Of a stretch of 6,666 nucleotides of DNA, positions 1 through 5,680 are shown in pieces. A program made the position numbers and the translations under genes. A model generated the notes under the pieces. That model was not told where the DNA came from. It saw nothing but the letters and a program-made list of their open reading frames with translations, and did no database searches. The stretch spans positions 1 to 6,666 of the forward strand of contig JAKAAZ010000193.1 of assembly GCA_021802085.1 (NCBI GenBank). The letters are read 5' to 3'. The stretch is from Acidobacteriota bacterium. GTDB taxonomy: Bacteria; Acidobacteriota; Terriglobia; Terriglobales; Acidobacteriaceae. Within the stretch, counting starts at the first letter, position 1, and each line of letters starts with the position of its first letter.

Positions 1-39
1 AAACTTCGAACGCAAATCATCCGAATAAGCTTGCGCCAT
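1..39 (-). CDS. IS630-family transposase, N-terminal start (runs off the window)
   Basis: Thirteen codons read MAQAYSDDLRSKF from an ATG at 37-39 to the window edge. MA-AYS-DLR is the usual opening of IS630/Tc1-mariner-type transposases (first helix-turn-helix half), as I know it from the family; the DDE catalytic part would lie outside the window. The frame stays open upstream to about 135 but contains no better ATG, so this start is chosen on family resemblance. The Shine-Dalgarno signal is weak. The gene lies about 60 bp from the point where an integrase reading frame breaks off, which fits an IS inserted in that integrase. Only 13 residues are visible, so the family call is an inference. 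Confidence 0.55.
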   Translation of the reverse strand, partial: MAQAYSDDLRSKF

Positions 40-72
40 CGCTTGTCTTCGCGGAAATCGCCAAGCCAAATT

Positions 73-97
73 TATCCCATCCCTAGCATCCGGGATA
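73..97. repeat. Possible IS630-like terminus with short inverted repeat
   Basis: TATCCC at 73-78 is mirrored by GGGATA at 92-97, with a further ATCCC at 79-83. The stretch lies between the last integrase-like codon (about 104) and the transposase start at 39. IS630 elements insert at TA dinucleotides, and TA occurs at 96-97 and 98-99. The exact end of the element cannot be fixed without its other end. Confidence 0.3.
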
Positions 98-142
98 TAG
101 CAATCTTGGTTCCGCTCTAATTTGCGTGTCCGTCAGTGCCAT
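83..142 (-). pseudogene. Truncated P4-type tyrosine integrase start (DUF4102-like)
   Basis: An ATG at 140-142 opens MALTDTQIRAEPR and then runs out of similarity before a TAG at 83-85. (M/A)LTDTxIR followed by A/N-K-P is the common opening of P4-family tyrosine recombinases with the Arm-DNA-bind_3 (DUF4102) domain. Full proteins are about 400 residues, so only the start is present. A Shine-Dalgarno-like AAGGGA lies a few bases upstream (about 147-152), which supports a true gene start. The break falls near 98-104, next to a possible IS630-like end and transposase start, so IS insertion is the likely cause. The gene reads away from the mnmE 3' end and is preceded by the GAGTCTCC repeat cluster, as expected for an integrase beside its attachment site. 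The call depends on about ten matching residues. Confidence 0.45.
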
Positions 143-155
143 TTTGTCCCTTTCG

Positions 156-184
156 TGAGTCTCCAGATTGATTCTGGAGACTCA
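156..184. repeat. Perfect 12-bp inverted repeat
   Basis: TGAGTCTCCAGA (156-167) and its exact reverse complement TCTGGAGACTCA (173-184) are separated by TTGAT. A transcript could form a strong 12-bp hairpin, but no T-run follows on either strand, so it does not look like an intrinsic terminator. A protein-binding palindrome upstream of the integrase-like start is a better guess. Confidence 0.85.
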
Positions 185-239
185 TAGTCTTCTGGAGACT
201 CACTGGAGACTCAAAACGGTTTGGCTTCCATGAGTCTCC
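156..239. repeat. Five-copy cluster of TGAGTCTCC / GGAGACTCA
   Basis: The same element occurs at 156-167 (+ sense), 173-184 (reverse), 191-202 (reverse), 203-213 (reverse, 11 bp) and 231-239 (+ sense, 9-bp core). All share the 9-bp core TGAGTCTCC or its complement. Five copies in 84 bp cannot be chance. The cluster sits between the mnmE 3' end and an integrase-like start codon, so arm-type integrase sites or operator sites are plausible. Every copy also contains GAGTC/GACTC, a GANTC site. Confidence 0.9.
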
Positions 240-242
240 GAT

Positions 243-262
243 GGACAGTATAGGACACTATA
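243..262. repeat. Tandem 10-bp repeat
   Basis: GGACAGTATA (243-252) is followed directly by GGACACTATA (253-262), identical at 9 of 10 positions. It lies in the AT-richer stretch between the GAGTCTCC cluster and the mnmE stop. No gene is seen in 240-325. No function is evident. Confidence 0.6.
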
Positions 263-325
263 TCCCGTATTTACAAGGATTTAATTGCTGTTTCTACATT
301 TCCCAGGATGCCCTCGGACGCCGCT

Positions 326-343
326 CTACTTTCCAATGCAGAA
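326..343 (-). other. Candidate integrase attachment core at the mnmE 3' end
   Basis: The last 18 bases of mnmE read TTCTGCATTGGAAAGTAG on the coding strand. From memory, the SGI1 attachment core at the 3' end of thdF/mnmE is TTCTGTATTGGTAAGTAA, which agrees at 15 of 18 positions. Much of this agreement is forced by the conserved C-terminal FCIGK codons. The site is proposed because an integrase-like start and a repeat cluster lie immediately downstream. The second att copy is not in the window, so this is an inference. Confidence 0.3.
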
Positions 344-1729
344 GGTAGAAAATATCAAATTCAAGATATCATCGGCGGTGGTCGCGCCGGTCAGCGCGTC
401 CAGACTGCGCAGCGCGGAATAAAGATCCAGCAGCAGCATTTCGTGCGGCACGTCCGCCGCCATCGCGGCCTCGCCATTTTGCAATGCTTGCAGCGCCTCA
501 GACACCGTCTGCTGCTGGCGCAGGTTCGTCATCAGGCCGGACTCCGATTCTTTTCCCTCTCCACGCATTAGGGTTAGGATGCCTGCCCGTAGCGCCGGTA
601 TCCCTTCACCGGTTAGCGCTGAGGTCTCAATCGGCTTCAACCGTCCGTCGAGCATCCGGAGGGCTTCGCTGTCGAACTGGCCGAGCGGCAAATCCATCTT
701 GTTCAGCACGACGATGGCTCGGCGTGCCTGAATTTGATCGAGCAGCGCGATTTCTTCCTGCGTGAGCGCGTCGGCAGTCGCATCTAGCACTAGCAGCACC
801 ACGTCCGCATCAGCCAATGCTTCTCGCGATTTTTGAATGCCGATACTCTCGGCTTCATCCTGCGCGGTCCGCAGGCCTGCGGTATCGATCAAATCGAGTG
901 GAATGCCGCCCATCGAAACGCGTTCCGTTACCAAGTCCCGCGTCGTTCCCGGCGTGGCTGTCACTATGGCGCGTTCGCGCTGCACCAGCCGATTGAAGAG
1001 AGAAGATTTGCCCGCATTCGGACGTCCGACAATCGACAACGAAAGTCCATCCCGCACCACACGGCCGTAGGCGAAGGACGCAGCCAACGCCTGCAAAGGT
1101 TCTGTGATCGCCGCAATGCGGCTGGCAATGATGGCCGACGGCATCGGATCAATATCGTCCTCGGCAAAGTCGATGCCAGCTTCCAGTTCCGCGATCAGAT
1201 GCACCAGCGCCTGCTTGATGGGCTGGATGCGGCGCGAAAGCGCGCCTTCCATCTGCTCCGATGCAATTTTCGCCTGGTACAGAGTTTGCGCCTCGATCAA
1301 ATCGCGCACGGCTTCGGCCTGCGTCAGATCGATGCGTCCGGATAGAAACGCGCGCTCGGTGAACTCCCCGGGACGAGCGAGTCGAGCGCCGCGCGCGATG
1401 GCAGCGCGCACCAGCGCCTCCAACACCACCGGCGAACCATGCGCGGCAATCTCAACAACATCTTCTCTGGTGTAGGAGTGGGGCGCTTGAAAAAAAGTCG
1501 CGACGCCTTCATCGAGACGTCGCCCATGTTCAGAATCTTCACTCTCAGGATCGAGAATGTCGGCCAGTTGCGCGTGGGTGTGTACCAGCGGCTTGGGCAG
1601 TCGCAGCAGACTGGAAGCAATCTCCACCGCCTGCTCGCCGGAGAGCCGCACGATGCCTATCCCTCCGCGACCCGGCGGCGTAGAGATCGCCACGATGGTG
1701 TCGCGCCGAAGATGGCTATCCTTTTCCAC
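326..1729 (-). CDS. mnmE: tRNA uridine-5-carboxymethylaminomethyl(34) synthesis GTPase MnmE (TrmE)
   Basis: MnmE works with MnmG in the cytoplasm, using a folate one-carbon unit, GTP and glycine or ammonium to place the cmnm5 group on wobble U34 of certain tRNAs. The 467-residue product has the full layout. An N-terminal folate-binding domain opens with DTIVAISTPPGRGGIGIVRL, followed by a helical domain. The inserted G domain has GRPNAGKS (235-242), TPGTTRD (259-265), DTAG (282-285), NKMD (343-346) and SAL (370-372). The C-terminus is the signature FCIGK. I chose the GTG at 1727-1729 (MEKDSHLRRDTIVA). A TTG at 1781-1783 would add 18 residues unlike the family and overlap the neighbouring gene's tail in another frame. 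Neither start has a clear Shine-Dalgarno. The gene appears intact and normally lies next to jag; here a cassette separates them. Confidence 0.97.
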   Translation of the reverse strand: MEKDSHLRRDTIVAISTPPGRGGIGIVRLSGEQAVEIASSLLRLPKPLVHTHAQLADILDPESEDSEHGRRLDEGVATFFQAPHSYTREDVVEIAAHGSPVVLEALVRAAIARGARLARPGEFTERAFLSGRIDLTQAEAVRDLIEAQTLYQAKIASEQMEGALSRRIQPIKQALVHLIAELEAGIDFAEDDIDPMPSAIIASRIAAITEPLQALAASFAYGRVVRDGLSLSIVGRPNAGKSSLFNRLVQRERAIVTATPGTTRDLVTERVSMGGIPLDLIDTAGLRTAQDEAESIGIQKSREALADADVVLLVLDATADALTQEEIALLDQIQARRAIVVLNKMDLPLGQFDSEALRMLDGRLKPIETSALTGEGIPALRAGILTLMRGEGKESESGLMTNLRQQQTVSEALQALQNGEAAMAADVPHEMLLLDLYSALRSLDALTGATTADDILNLIFSTFCIGK

Positions 1730-1883
1730 TGATTTTCTTATACTTAGGGTGTTTGGATTCGAAGAGCTTGTGCTTAGGATCAAGCCAGATTACGTAGAAA
1801 ACGTTGCCTATCCGCACGCCATGAGCTCGCCACAGTGATCTGGGCGGAATTATCGCACTGGAGCTACCTTGAACTCCCACGCT
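1716..1883 (-). pseudogene. Out-of-frame C-terminal part of the Panacea-partner gene
   Basis: In the -1 frame relative to the small gene at 1850-2188, 55 codons stay open to a TAG at 1716-1718. From about 1834 they encode WRAHGVRIGNVFYVIWLDPKHKLF, given here as WRAHG then GNVFYVIWLDPKHKLF. This looks like genuine protein, not chance, and resembles the -RVHG---FYVVWLDP-H-LY ending I associate with small proteins encoded next to Panacea genes. Joined to the upstream frame it would give a product of about 157 residues. One lost base near 1851-1882 explains the break; no slippery heptamer is visible, so programmed frameshifting is unlikely. Its end overlaps the GTG start of mnmE by 14 bp. Confidence 0.6.
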
Positions 1884-2188
1884 TCACTATCTAGTAATTG
1901 CTCGTCAAGCATCTTATCGGCCAGTTGATCCCGTAATTTCTCAGGGTCAATAGTGTTTCGGTCTGATTCGTGATTGAAATCTGTAAACTGCCCAACGGTG
2001 TAATTGCTATAACGACGAATGCATTCAAGCAGGCTGCACAGATAAGCAGAATCGCAGTTATCAGAATGAAACCTTGGATTTTGTAAATCGAGGTGCTTGA
2101 AAGAGAACTCCAGCAGTCTGCTATCTTCTGCCACTTCAACTTGGACAGCTGAATCCGGAATCTTGCGTCGTAATGGTCGTTTACCCAT
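1850..2188 (-). CDS. Hypothetical protein, probable Panacea-partner (toxin candidate), truncated by frameshift
   Basis: The frame encodes 112 residues from an ATG that overlaps the end of the Panacea gene by 8 bp. There is no clear Shine-Dalgarno, so translation is probably coupled. The N-terminus is basic (MGKRPLRRKIPDS). EFSFKHLDLQNPRF, then CDSAYLCSLLECIRRYS and TVGQFTDF, resemble a small-protein family I recall beside Panacea genes; I cannot name a Pfam entry. There is no signal peptide or membrane segment. The product stops after EAWEFKVAPVR, just where a conserved C-terminal half would follow, and that half continues in the -1 frame. By gene arrangement it is the likely toxin of a PanAT-type pair, but toxicity is inferred only from context. 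As written the protein is probably inactive unless the frameshift is a sequencing error. Confidence 0.7.
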   Translation of the reverse strand: MGKRPLRRKIPDSAVQVEVAEDSRLLEFSFKHLDLQNPRFHSDNCDSAYLCSLLECIRRYSNYTVGQFTDFNHESDRNTIDPEKLRDQLADKMLDEQLLDSEAWEFKVAPVR

Positions 2189-2633
2189 GAAGGCGGGCTG
2201 AGAAATACTTCTTCATGGACTCCTGGGTAATCTCTCGATTAGAGGATTCATCTGGAGACAAGCTGCCGCGTGTCTCTTTCCAAGGCGTTTCCTGATGGGT
2301 CATGCGTTCCAATGTGGTCGCATCAAACTCCCCATACACACGGGTGACCTCTTTCAGATGAAAGGCCAAATCGCTTGGTGCATCCGCTTTCACTTCCTGC
2401 GTGATCGGACGCCATGCGTAGTCCTTGTATTCACGAAAAACGCTTGGCACCACGGGCCCATGAACCCATGCCTGAATTGGATCCCGAAATAGCGGGTTCC
2501 CATACAGCGCCAGATGCCATGCTTGAGCGTAGTACAAAAGTTTCTGCAACTTTAAGTTGCTGACTCCCTTATCTTTCTTTTGAAAGGAGGAAATAAAATA
2601 CTTTGCCACATAGGATGCTGTCGTCGATTTCAT
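2181..2633 (-). CDS. Panacea-domain (DUF4065 / SocA-like) protein, probable antitoxin
   Basis: The 150-residue protein fits the Panacea (SocA-like, DUF4065) domain end to end. VSNLKLQKLLYYAQAWHLAL lies at about residues 24-43, followed by GNPLFRDPIQAWVHGPVVPSVF and, near residue 110, LERMTHQETPWKETRG; all three are hallmarks. Panacea proteins are known as promiscuous antitoxin domains paired with unrelated toxins (PanAT systems), and SocA acts as a proteolytic adaptor for the SocB toxin in Caulobacter. Here it would neutralise the product of the overlapping downstream gene. The ATG at 2631-2633 is preceded by GGAGG (2638-2642) four bases upstream, supporting the start. The gene is intact. Base composition looks lower in GC than the flanking jag and mnmE, which suggests later acquisition. 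Domain assignment is firm; the antitoxin role is inferred from family and context. Confidence 0.92.
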   Translation of the reverse strand: MKSTTASYVAKYFISSFQKKDKGVSNLKLQKLLYYAQAWHLALYGNPLFRDPIQAWVHGPVVPSVFREYKDYAWRPITQEVKADAPSDLAFHLKEVTRVYGEFDATTLERMTHQETPWKETRGSLSPDESSNREITQESMKKYFSARLHG

Positions 2634-2666
2634 GGCCCCTCCCTATTCCTTAGATGTAACTCCAAT

Positions 2667-2695
2667 ACAATAGTCGCGAATCAACGTTAATACAA
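2667..2695 (-). promoter_or_regulatory. Possible promoter and 8-bp direct repeat upstream of the Panacea gene
   Basis: Within the 92-bp gap after jag, TTGTAT (2690-2695) and TATTGT (2667-2672) lie 17 bp apart on the minus strand, a weak sigma70-like pair. The same positions form a direct repeat: AATACAAT on the plus strand at 2664-2671 and 2689-2696. It could give the cassette its own promoter and an operator for autoregulation. Both hexamers match the consensus poorly. Confidence 0.3.
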
Positions 2696-2725
2696 TGAAA
2701 ACTTTGCTGATTCCTATGCCTTCCG

Positions 2726-3283
2726 TTATCCTCTTCCAAATGTTCGCGCTCGCGAAGTGCCTGCGGGGGAAGATGTTCGCGGCTGCCAGTCTTTTGGATA
2801 TACCACAACATAGCGCCGCATTCCTTCGCCGCTGCTTTGGCTGCGAAGATCTTCATAATTTTTCAAGGACAGATGCAGCATCCGCCGTTCGCGGGAATTC
2901 ATCGGCGCAAATTGATAGGGCTCGCTGGTTCGGCGCACCTGCTCTGCGGCGGTATCGGCGGCCAGTCGCAATTCCTGGGCGCGCAGCGCTTTATAACCCC
3001 GCGCATCGAAGGAAATCAGATCATGCTCCGCCGGTTCCAGGCGCAGCGATTTTGCCGCGATATGTTCCAGCGAGCGCAGTAACTCCGCGTTATGCTCCAG
3101 CACCAGGCCCACGTCCGGCCCTGCAATTTCGACGTAAATCTCGCGAGACTCAAACTTGTGGGGATCGGCTGCGCCCGCGCCTGCGGTAATGCGATATTTC
3201 AGGCGCAAACCTCCCATGCTCGTGAGCATCTTCAGAAATGCATCGATCGTTTCTACGGCAGATTGATAGTTTTCAATGGGCAT
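2726..3283 (-). CDS. jag: Jag/KhpB-type RNA-binding protein (KH-II plus R3H)
   Basis: The 185-residue protein sits directly after yidC (32-bp gap), the usual place of jag (khpB, spoIIIJ-associated). A KH-like region spans about residues 25-85. An R3H domain at about 105-163 contains APMNSRERRMLHLSL, with the defining R133-x3-H137, and ends in GEGMRRYVVVYP. A basic low-complexity tail follows (166-185). The first strands of the KH part are recognisable, but the usual GxxG loop is replaced by GLVLEHNAELL, so RNA contact may differ. There is no N-terminal Jag_N domain, unlike Firmicute Jag. The ATG has only a weak GGA-type Shine-Dalgarno. KhpB proteins bind RNA and affect cell division and envelope synthesis in Gram-positive bacteria; the role in this lineage is not established. 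Reading frame intact. Confidence 0.92.
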   Translation of the reverse strand: MPIENYQSAVETIDAFLKMLTSMGGLRLKYRITAGAGAADPHKFESREIYVEIAGPDVGLVLEHNAELLRSLEHIAAKSLRLEPAEHDLISFDARGYKALRAQELRLAADTAAEQVRRTSEPYQFAPMNSRERRMLHLSLKNYEDLRSQSSGEGMRRYVVVYPKDWQPRTSSPAGTSRARTFGRG

Positions 3284-3315
3284 TGGTATTCCACATTCTT
3301 TGATTTATTCGGTCG

Positions 3316-5121
3316 TCAACGACGGGCAACGGCAGCCGGGCGTCCACCCTTCTTTTTTAAGGCGCGCCTGGCTTGAATCTCCCGCAACTCTTTCCCCAGC
3401 TTGGTCTGGTTGATGATCATTTGCTGGCCGATACCAATCAGGTTGCTTCCCGACCAATACAATGCCAGCCCCGACGCGTAATGCCAGCAGATAAATCCGC
3501 TGAACAGCGGCATGGTAAAGGCCATCATTTTCTGCTGGGCCGCATCGACACCCGGAGACGGCGTAAAGATTTGATAGAAAAACTGAGACACCACCATCAG
3601 AATAGGAAGGATGTGGTATGGATCGGGCGCCGACAAATCGTGCAGCCAGAACCAATGCGCATGGCGCAGTTCAATCGCGTTTTCCAGCATCGCGTAGAAG
3701 GCAAAGATCAGTGGGAACTGGACCAGCATGGGCAGGCAGCCGCCAAACATGTTGACGCCTTCCTTCTTGTACAGCTCCTGCATCTCCTTGTTCATGTCCT
3801 GCTTGCGTGGATCGTCGAACTTGTACTTCTTGTATTTCTCCTTGATAAAGTTCATCTGCGGCTGGATGCGCTGCATCTTGATGGACGACTTCATCATGGT
3901 GAACCGGGTCGGGAACATGGCCAGGGTCAGAAAGACGGTGAGTATCAGGATCGCCCAGCCCCAGTTATGCGCCACATGATTGTGCACCCAGTGCAGCAGG
4001 TAAAACAGCGGCTTGGCGATAAACGACCACATCCCGTAATGCACAATCGGCACCAGGTTCGGTCCAGTTGGCTTGCCATCCGGCCCCATGGCACGGATGG
4101 AAGTCAAAACCCCCAGCATCTTCGGCCCAGCAAAGATCCGCGCCGACGTCGGGCCATTGACTGAACCGACGGCTGCACCCAGAATGGGCTCTGGCTCCGT
4201 CTGACCAACCTGTGGATTGTCTGGGTCCTTCGGGATGTCAAACGTATGCTGCAATGCCACGAAGGTACTGGTTGCCGGCGTATCCGGCAGAAAAATTGCG
4301 GCAAAATAAAGATCGCTGACCCCACCCCAGTCGAGCGGACCGGTCTGCGTCTCGCCATCCGTCACCTTCTTCGGAGCGAGGCTTTCCAGCTTGCCGCTGT
4401 TGGAACGATCGATCTTCTGGTAGGACGAATAGTCCCGCGCGTCGCGCTGATCGCCAAACCCGGCTGGCCACGCCAGCAATGCTTCCACCGGCGCGCCGTT
4501 CTGCGTCACGCTTACATCTGCCCGGACCACATAGCTGTCGTCGAAGTGAAACGTCTTGCGAACAGTCAGACCGTCCGCGGAATATTCAAAAGTCAATTGC
4601 TTCGGAGCAATCAGGTTGCCCGTCGCCGAGGGGACATAAAGCGCCTGGGCCAGTTGCTGGCGCAAATTCGCGTCGTAGGTATAGATCGAGAGCGGGTAGC
4701 CGAATTTCTCCGCGGCGGCGGTATTGACCAGATCGAGCGGCTTGCCTTGATAATTCGTGTATTTTTTCAAAATCCACGAAGTCACCTGACCGCCGCGGTT
4801 GCTGAAGGTAATCCGGTACAATTCGTTCTCGACAGTTGTCGCACTTTCGCCGGCTGCGGCAACCTGGGGAGTCGCCGCCGGCACGGTGGCAGGCTTTCCG
4901 GTTTCTTTCGCGCTGACAGCAGAATTCGTGCTGACAGTTCCAGTCGCACTCGCATTGCTTGGCTGCGCTGTGGTGGTCTGTGTTGGAGAATGTGCCGCCG
5001 GCTGCTTCGGTCGGAAGAATTGCATGCCCAGCAAGATCGCAGCAAACACGATAGTAAAGATCAGCAGGGAGCTTGTGTCCTGCTTCGCGCCTTGCTGGTT
5101 AGGATTTTTATATTCGGCCAA
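3316..5121 (-). CDS. yidC: Membrane protein insertase YidC
   Basis: YidC inserts and folds inner-membrane proteins, alone or with SecYEG. The 601-residue product has the Gram-negative layout. TM1 is at about 17-36, followed by a Pro/Ala/Thr-rich linker and a periplasmic P1 domain (about 95-350). The conserved core then has TM2 at 387-404, a cytoplasmic hairpin with KMQRIQPQM, GGCLPMLVQFPLIFAFYAML (461-480), and further TMs at about 502-519, 532-548 and 551-570. The C-terminus is basic. I chose the TTG at 5119-5121 because it gives MAEYKNPNQQ, a start I recall from acidobacterial YidC, with AGGAAG four bases upstream. A TTG at 5149-5151 would add ten residues. The Arg normally found in TM2, five residues before the conserved Pro, aligns with Thr399 here. 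It precedes jag by 32 bp, so the two are co-transcribed. Confidence 0.97.
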   Translation of the reverse strand: MAEYKNPNQQGAKQDTSSLLIFTIVFAAILLGMQFFRPKQPAAHSPTQTTTAQPSNASATGTVSTNSAVSAKETGKPATVPAATPQVAAAGESATTVENELYRITFSNRGGQVTSWILKKYTNYQGKPLDLVNTAAAEKFGYPLSIYTYDANLRQQLAQALYVPSATGNLIAPKQLTFEYSADGLTVRKTFHFDDSYVVRADVSVTQNGAPVEALLAWPAGFGDQRDARDYSSYQKIDRSNSGKLESLAPKKVTDGETQTGPLDWGGVSDLYFAAIFLPDTPATSTFVALQHTFDIPKDPDNPQVGQTEPEPILGAAVGSVNGPTSARIFAGPKMLGVLTSIRAMGPDGKPTGPNLVPIVHYGMWSFIAKPLFYLLHWVHNHVAHNWGWAILILTVFLTLAMFPTRFTMMKSSIKMQRIQPQMNFIKEKYKKYKFDDPRKQDMNKEMQELYKKEGVNMFGGCLPMLVQFPLIFAFYAMLENAIELRHAHWFWLHDLSAPDPYHILPILMVVSQFFYQIFTPSPGVDAAQQKMMAFTMPLFSGFICWHYASGLALYWSGSNLIGIGQQMIINQTKLGKELREIQARRALKKKGGRPAAVARR

Positions 5122-5407
5122 GAGACTTCCTGTTGCTTTCGATTTCCGCAATGCAAATCCAGTGCAGGCTCAGCGCCAGCGCTTCCCTTATGAAGCAAAG
5201 CCCGAAGCGAATGCCTGGATGTTCTGCTGGCTGGACCGTCCTTTGCCGGTTCCGGGGACTCTCGACGTACCGGGACGGTTCACGCAGATTGCGGGTATAC
5301 CTATCCTACCCGGTTTTCTCGTCCGCTTGCAGAGGTGCCAGATTGGCCGGTTGAACTGCCCCCCAAACCCCGGCAACCAGAGGCGGCAAACATGGCCGAG
5401 CAAGCCG
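5122..5407 (-). other. 286-bp gene-free leader between yidD and yidC
   Basis: No convincing gene lies here; the open frames read arginine- and glycine-rich shadow protein. On the minus strand a stem-loop is possible: ACCGTC (5274-5279) pairs with GACGGT (5235-5240), and CCGGT (5269-5273) pairs with ACCGG (5246-5250), with one 5-base bulge and an 18-base loop. No T-run follows, so it is not an obvious terminator. The surrounding genes are tightly packed, so this gap may hold a yidC promoter or a structured leader. Confidence 0.4.
5126..5131 (-). promoter_or_regulatory. Ribosome binding site deciding the yidC start
   Basis: AGGAAG on the minus strand lies four bases before the TTG at 5119-5121. 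It is the only good Shine-Dalgarno in the area and favours this start over the TTG at 5149-5151. Confidence 0.6.
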
Positions 5408-5680
5408 CTATGGTACCGGATCGAAGCCGCCACGGCGACCCCTGCGGCTCCAGGGATGACAGCGCAACACTCGCGCCGCCGCCATCGTCGAACCGCGCCA
5501 CCAGCCATAGCGCGCCACCGCGACCGCTGCGTATTCCGAGCAGGTTGGCAGATAGCGGCACCCGCCGCCCACCGGCAGCAACGATCCACCCAGCGCATGG
5601 AAGCCCGGAGAAATCCAGTGCTGATAGATGCGGACCATCGCTTCGACGCGGGCGGCGCGGCGCTGTTGCTTAGTGTCCAT
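5408..5680 (-). CDS. yidD: Membrane protein insertion efficiency factor YidD
   Basis: The 90-residue product is a typical small YidD, a peripheral inner-membrane protein that helps YidC-dependent insertion. It shows RIYQHWISPGF at about 17-27, CRYLPTCSEYA (41-51) with the two conserved cysteines, a third cysteine in LRCHPW (72-77), and the terminal GGFDPVP. A short Gly-rich insert (LLPVGGG) precedes the first cysteine. The ATG at 5678-5680 overlaps the 3' end of rnpA by 11 bp and has no Shine-Dalgarno, so translational coupling to rnpA is likely. An upstream start at 5806 would lie wholly within rnpA and add 42 residues unlike YidD, so it was not used. Position between rnpA and yidC is the standard one. 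Confidence 0.95.
   Translation of the reverse strand: MDTKQQRRAARVEAMVRIYQHWISPGFHALGGSLLPVGGGCRYLPTCSEYAAVAVARYGWWRGSTMAAARVLRCHPWSRRGRRGGFDPVP

Noticed and set aside
156..184. Intrinsic terminator for mnmE or the island
   Set aside because: The hairpin is strong, but no T-run follows on either strand and the site is about 140 bp beyond the mnmE stop.
1840..1870. Programmed -1 frameshift in the Panacea partner
   Set aside because: No X-XXY-YYZ slippery heptamer precedes the TAA at 1850-1852; simple base loss or a sequencing error is more likely.
2650..2856. 68-codon minus-strand frame overlapping the end of jag
   Set aside because: It lies mostly within jag in another frame, has no recognisable motif and no good Shine-Dalgarno, so it is a shadow of jag.
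3373..4164. Long plus-strand frame opposite yidC
   Set aside because: His/Gln/Arg-rich antisense shadow of yidC, with no family resemblance.
4246..5193. 315-codon plus-strand frame opposite yidC
   Set aside because: Antisense shadow; composition and lack of motifs argue against a real gene, and yidC is unambiguous.
5301..5393. 30-codon frame (MFAASGCRGL) just after yidD
   Set aside because: Gly/Ser/Arg-rich, no Shine-Dalgarno and no hydrophobic segment; it looks like chance coding in GC-rich DNA.
5188..5598. 136-codon minus-strand frame across yidD and the gap
   Set aside because: Arg/Trp/Cys-rich composition typical of an out-of-frame reading of yidD and its flank.
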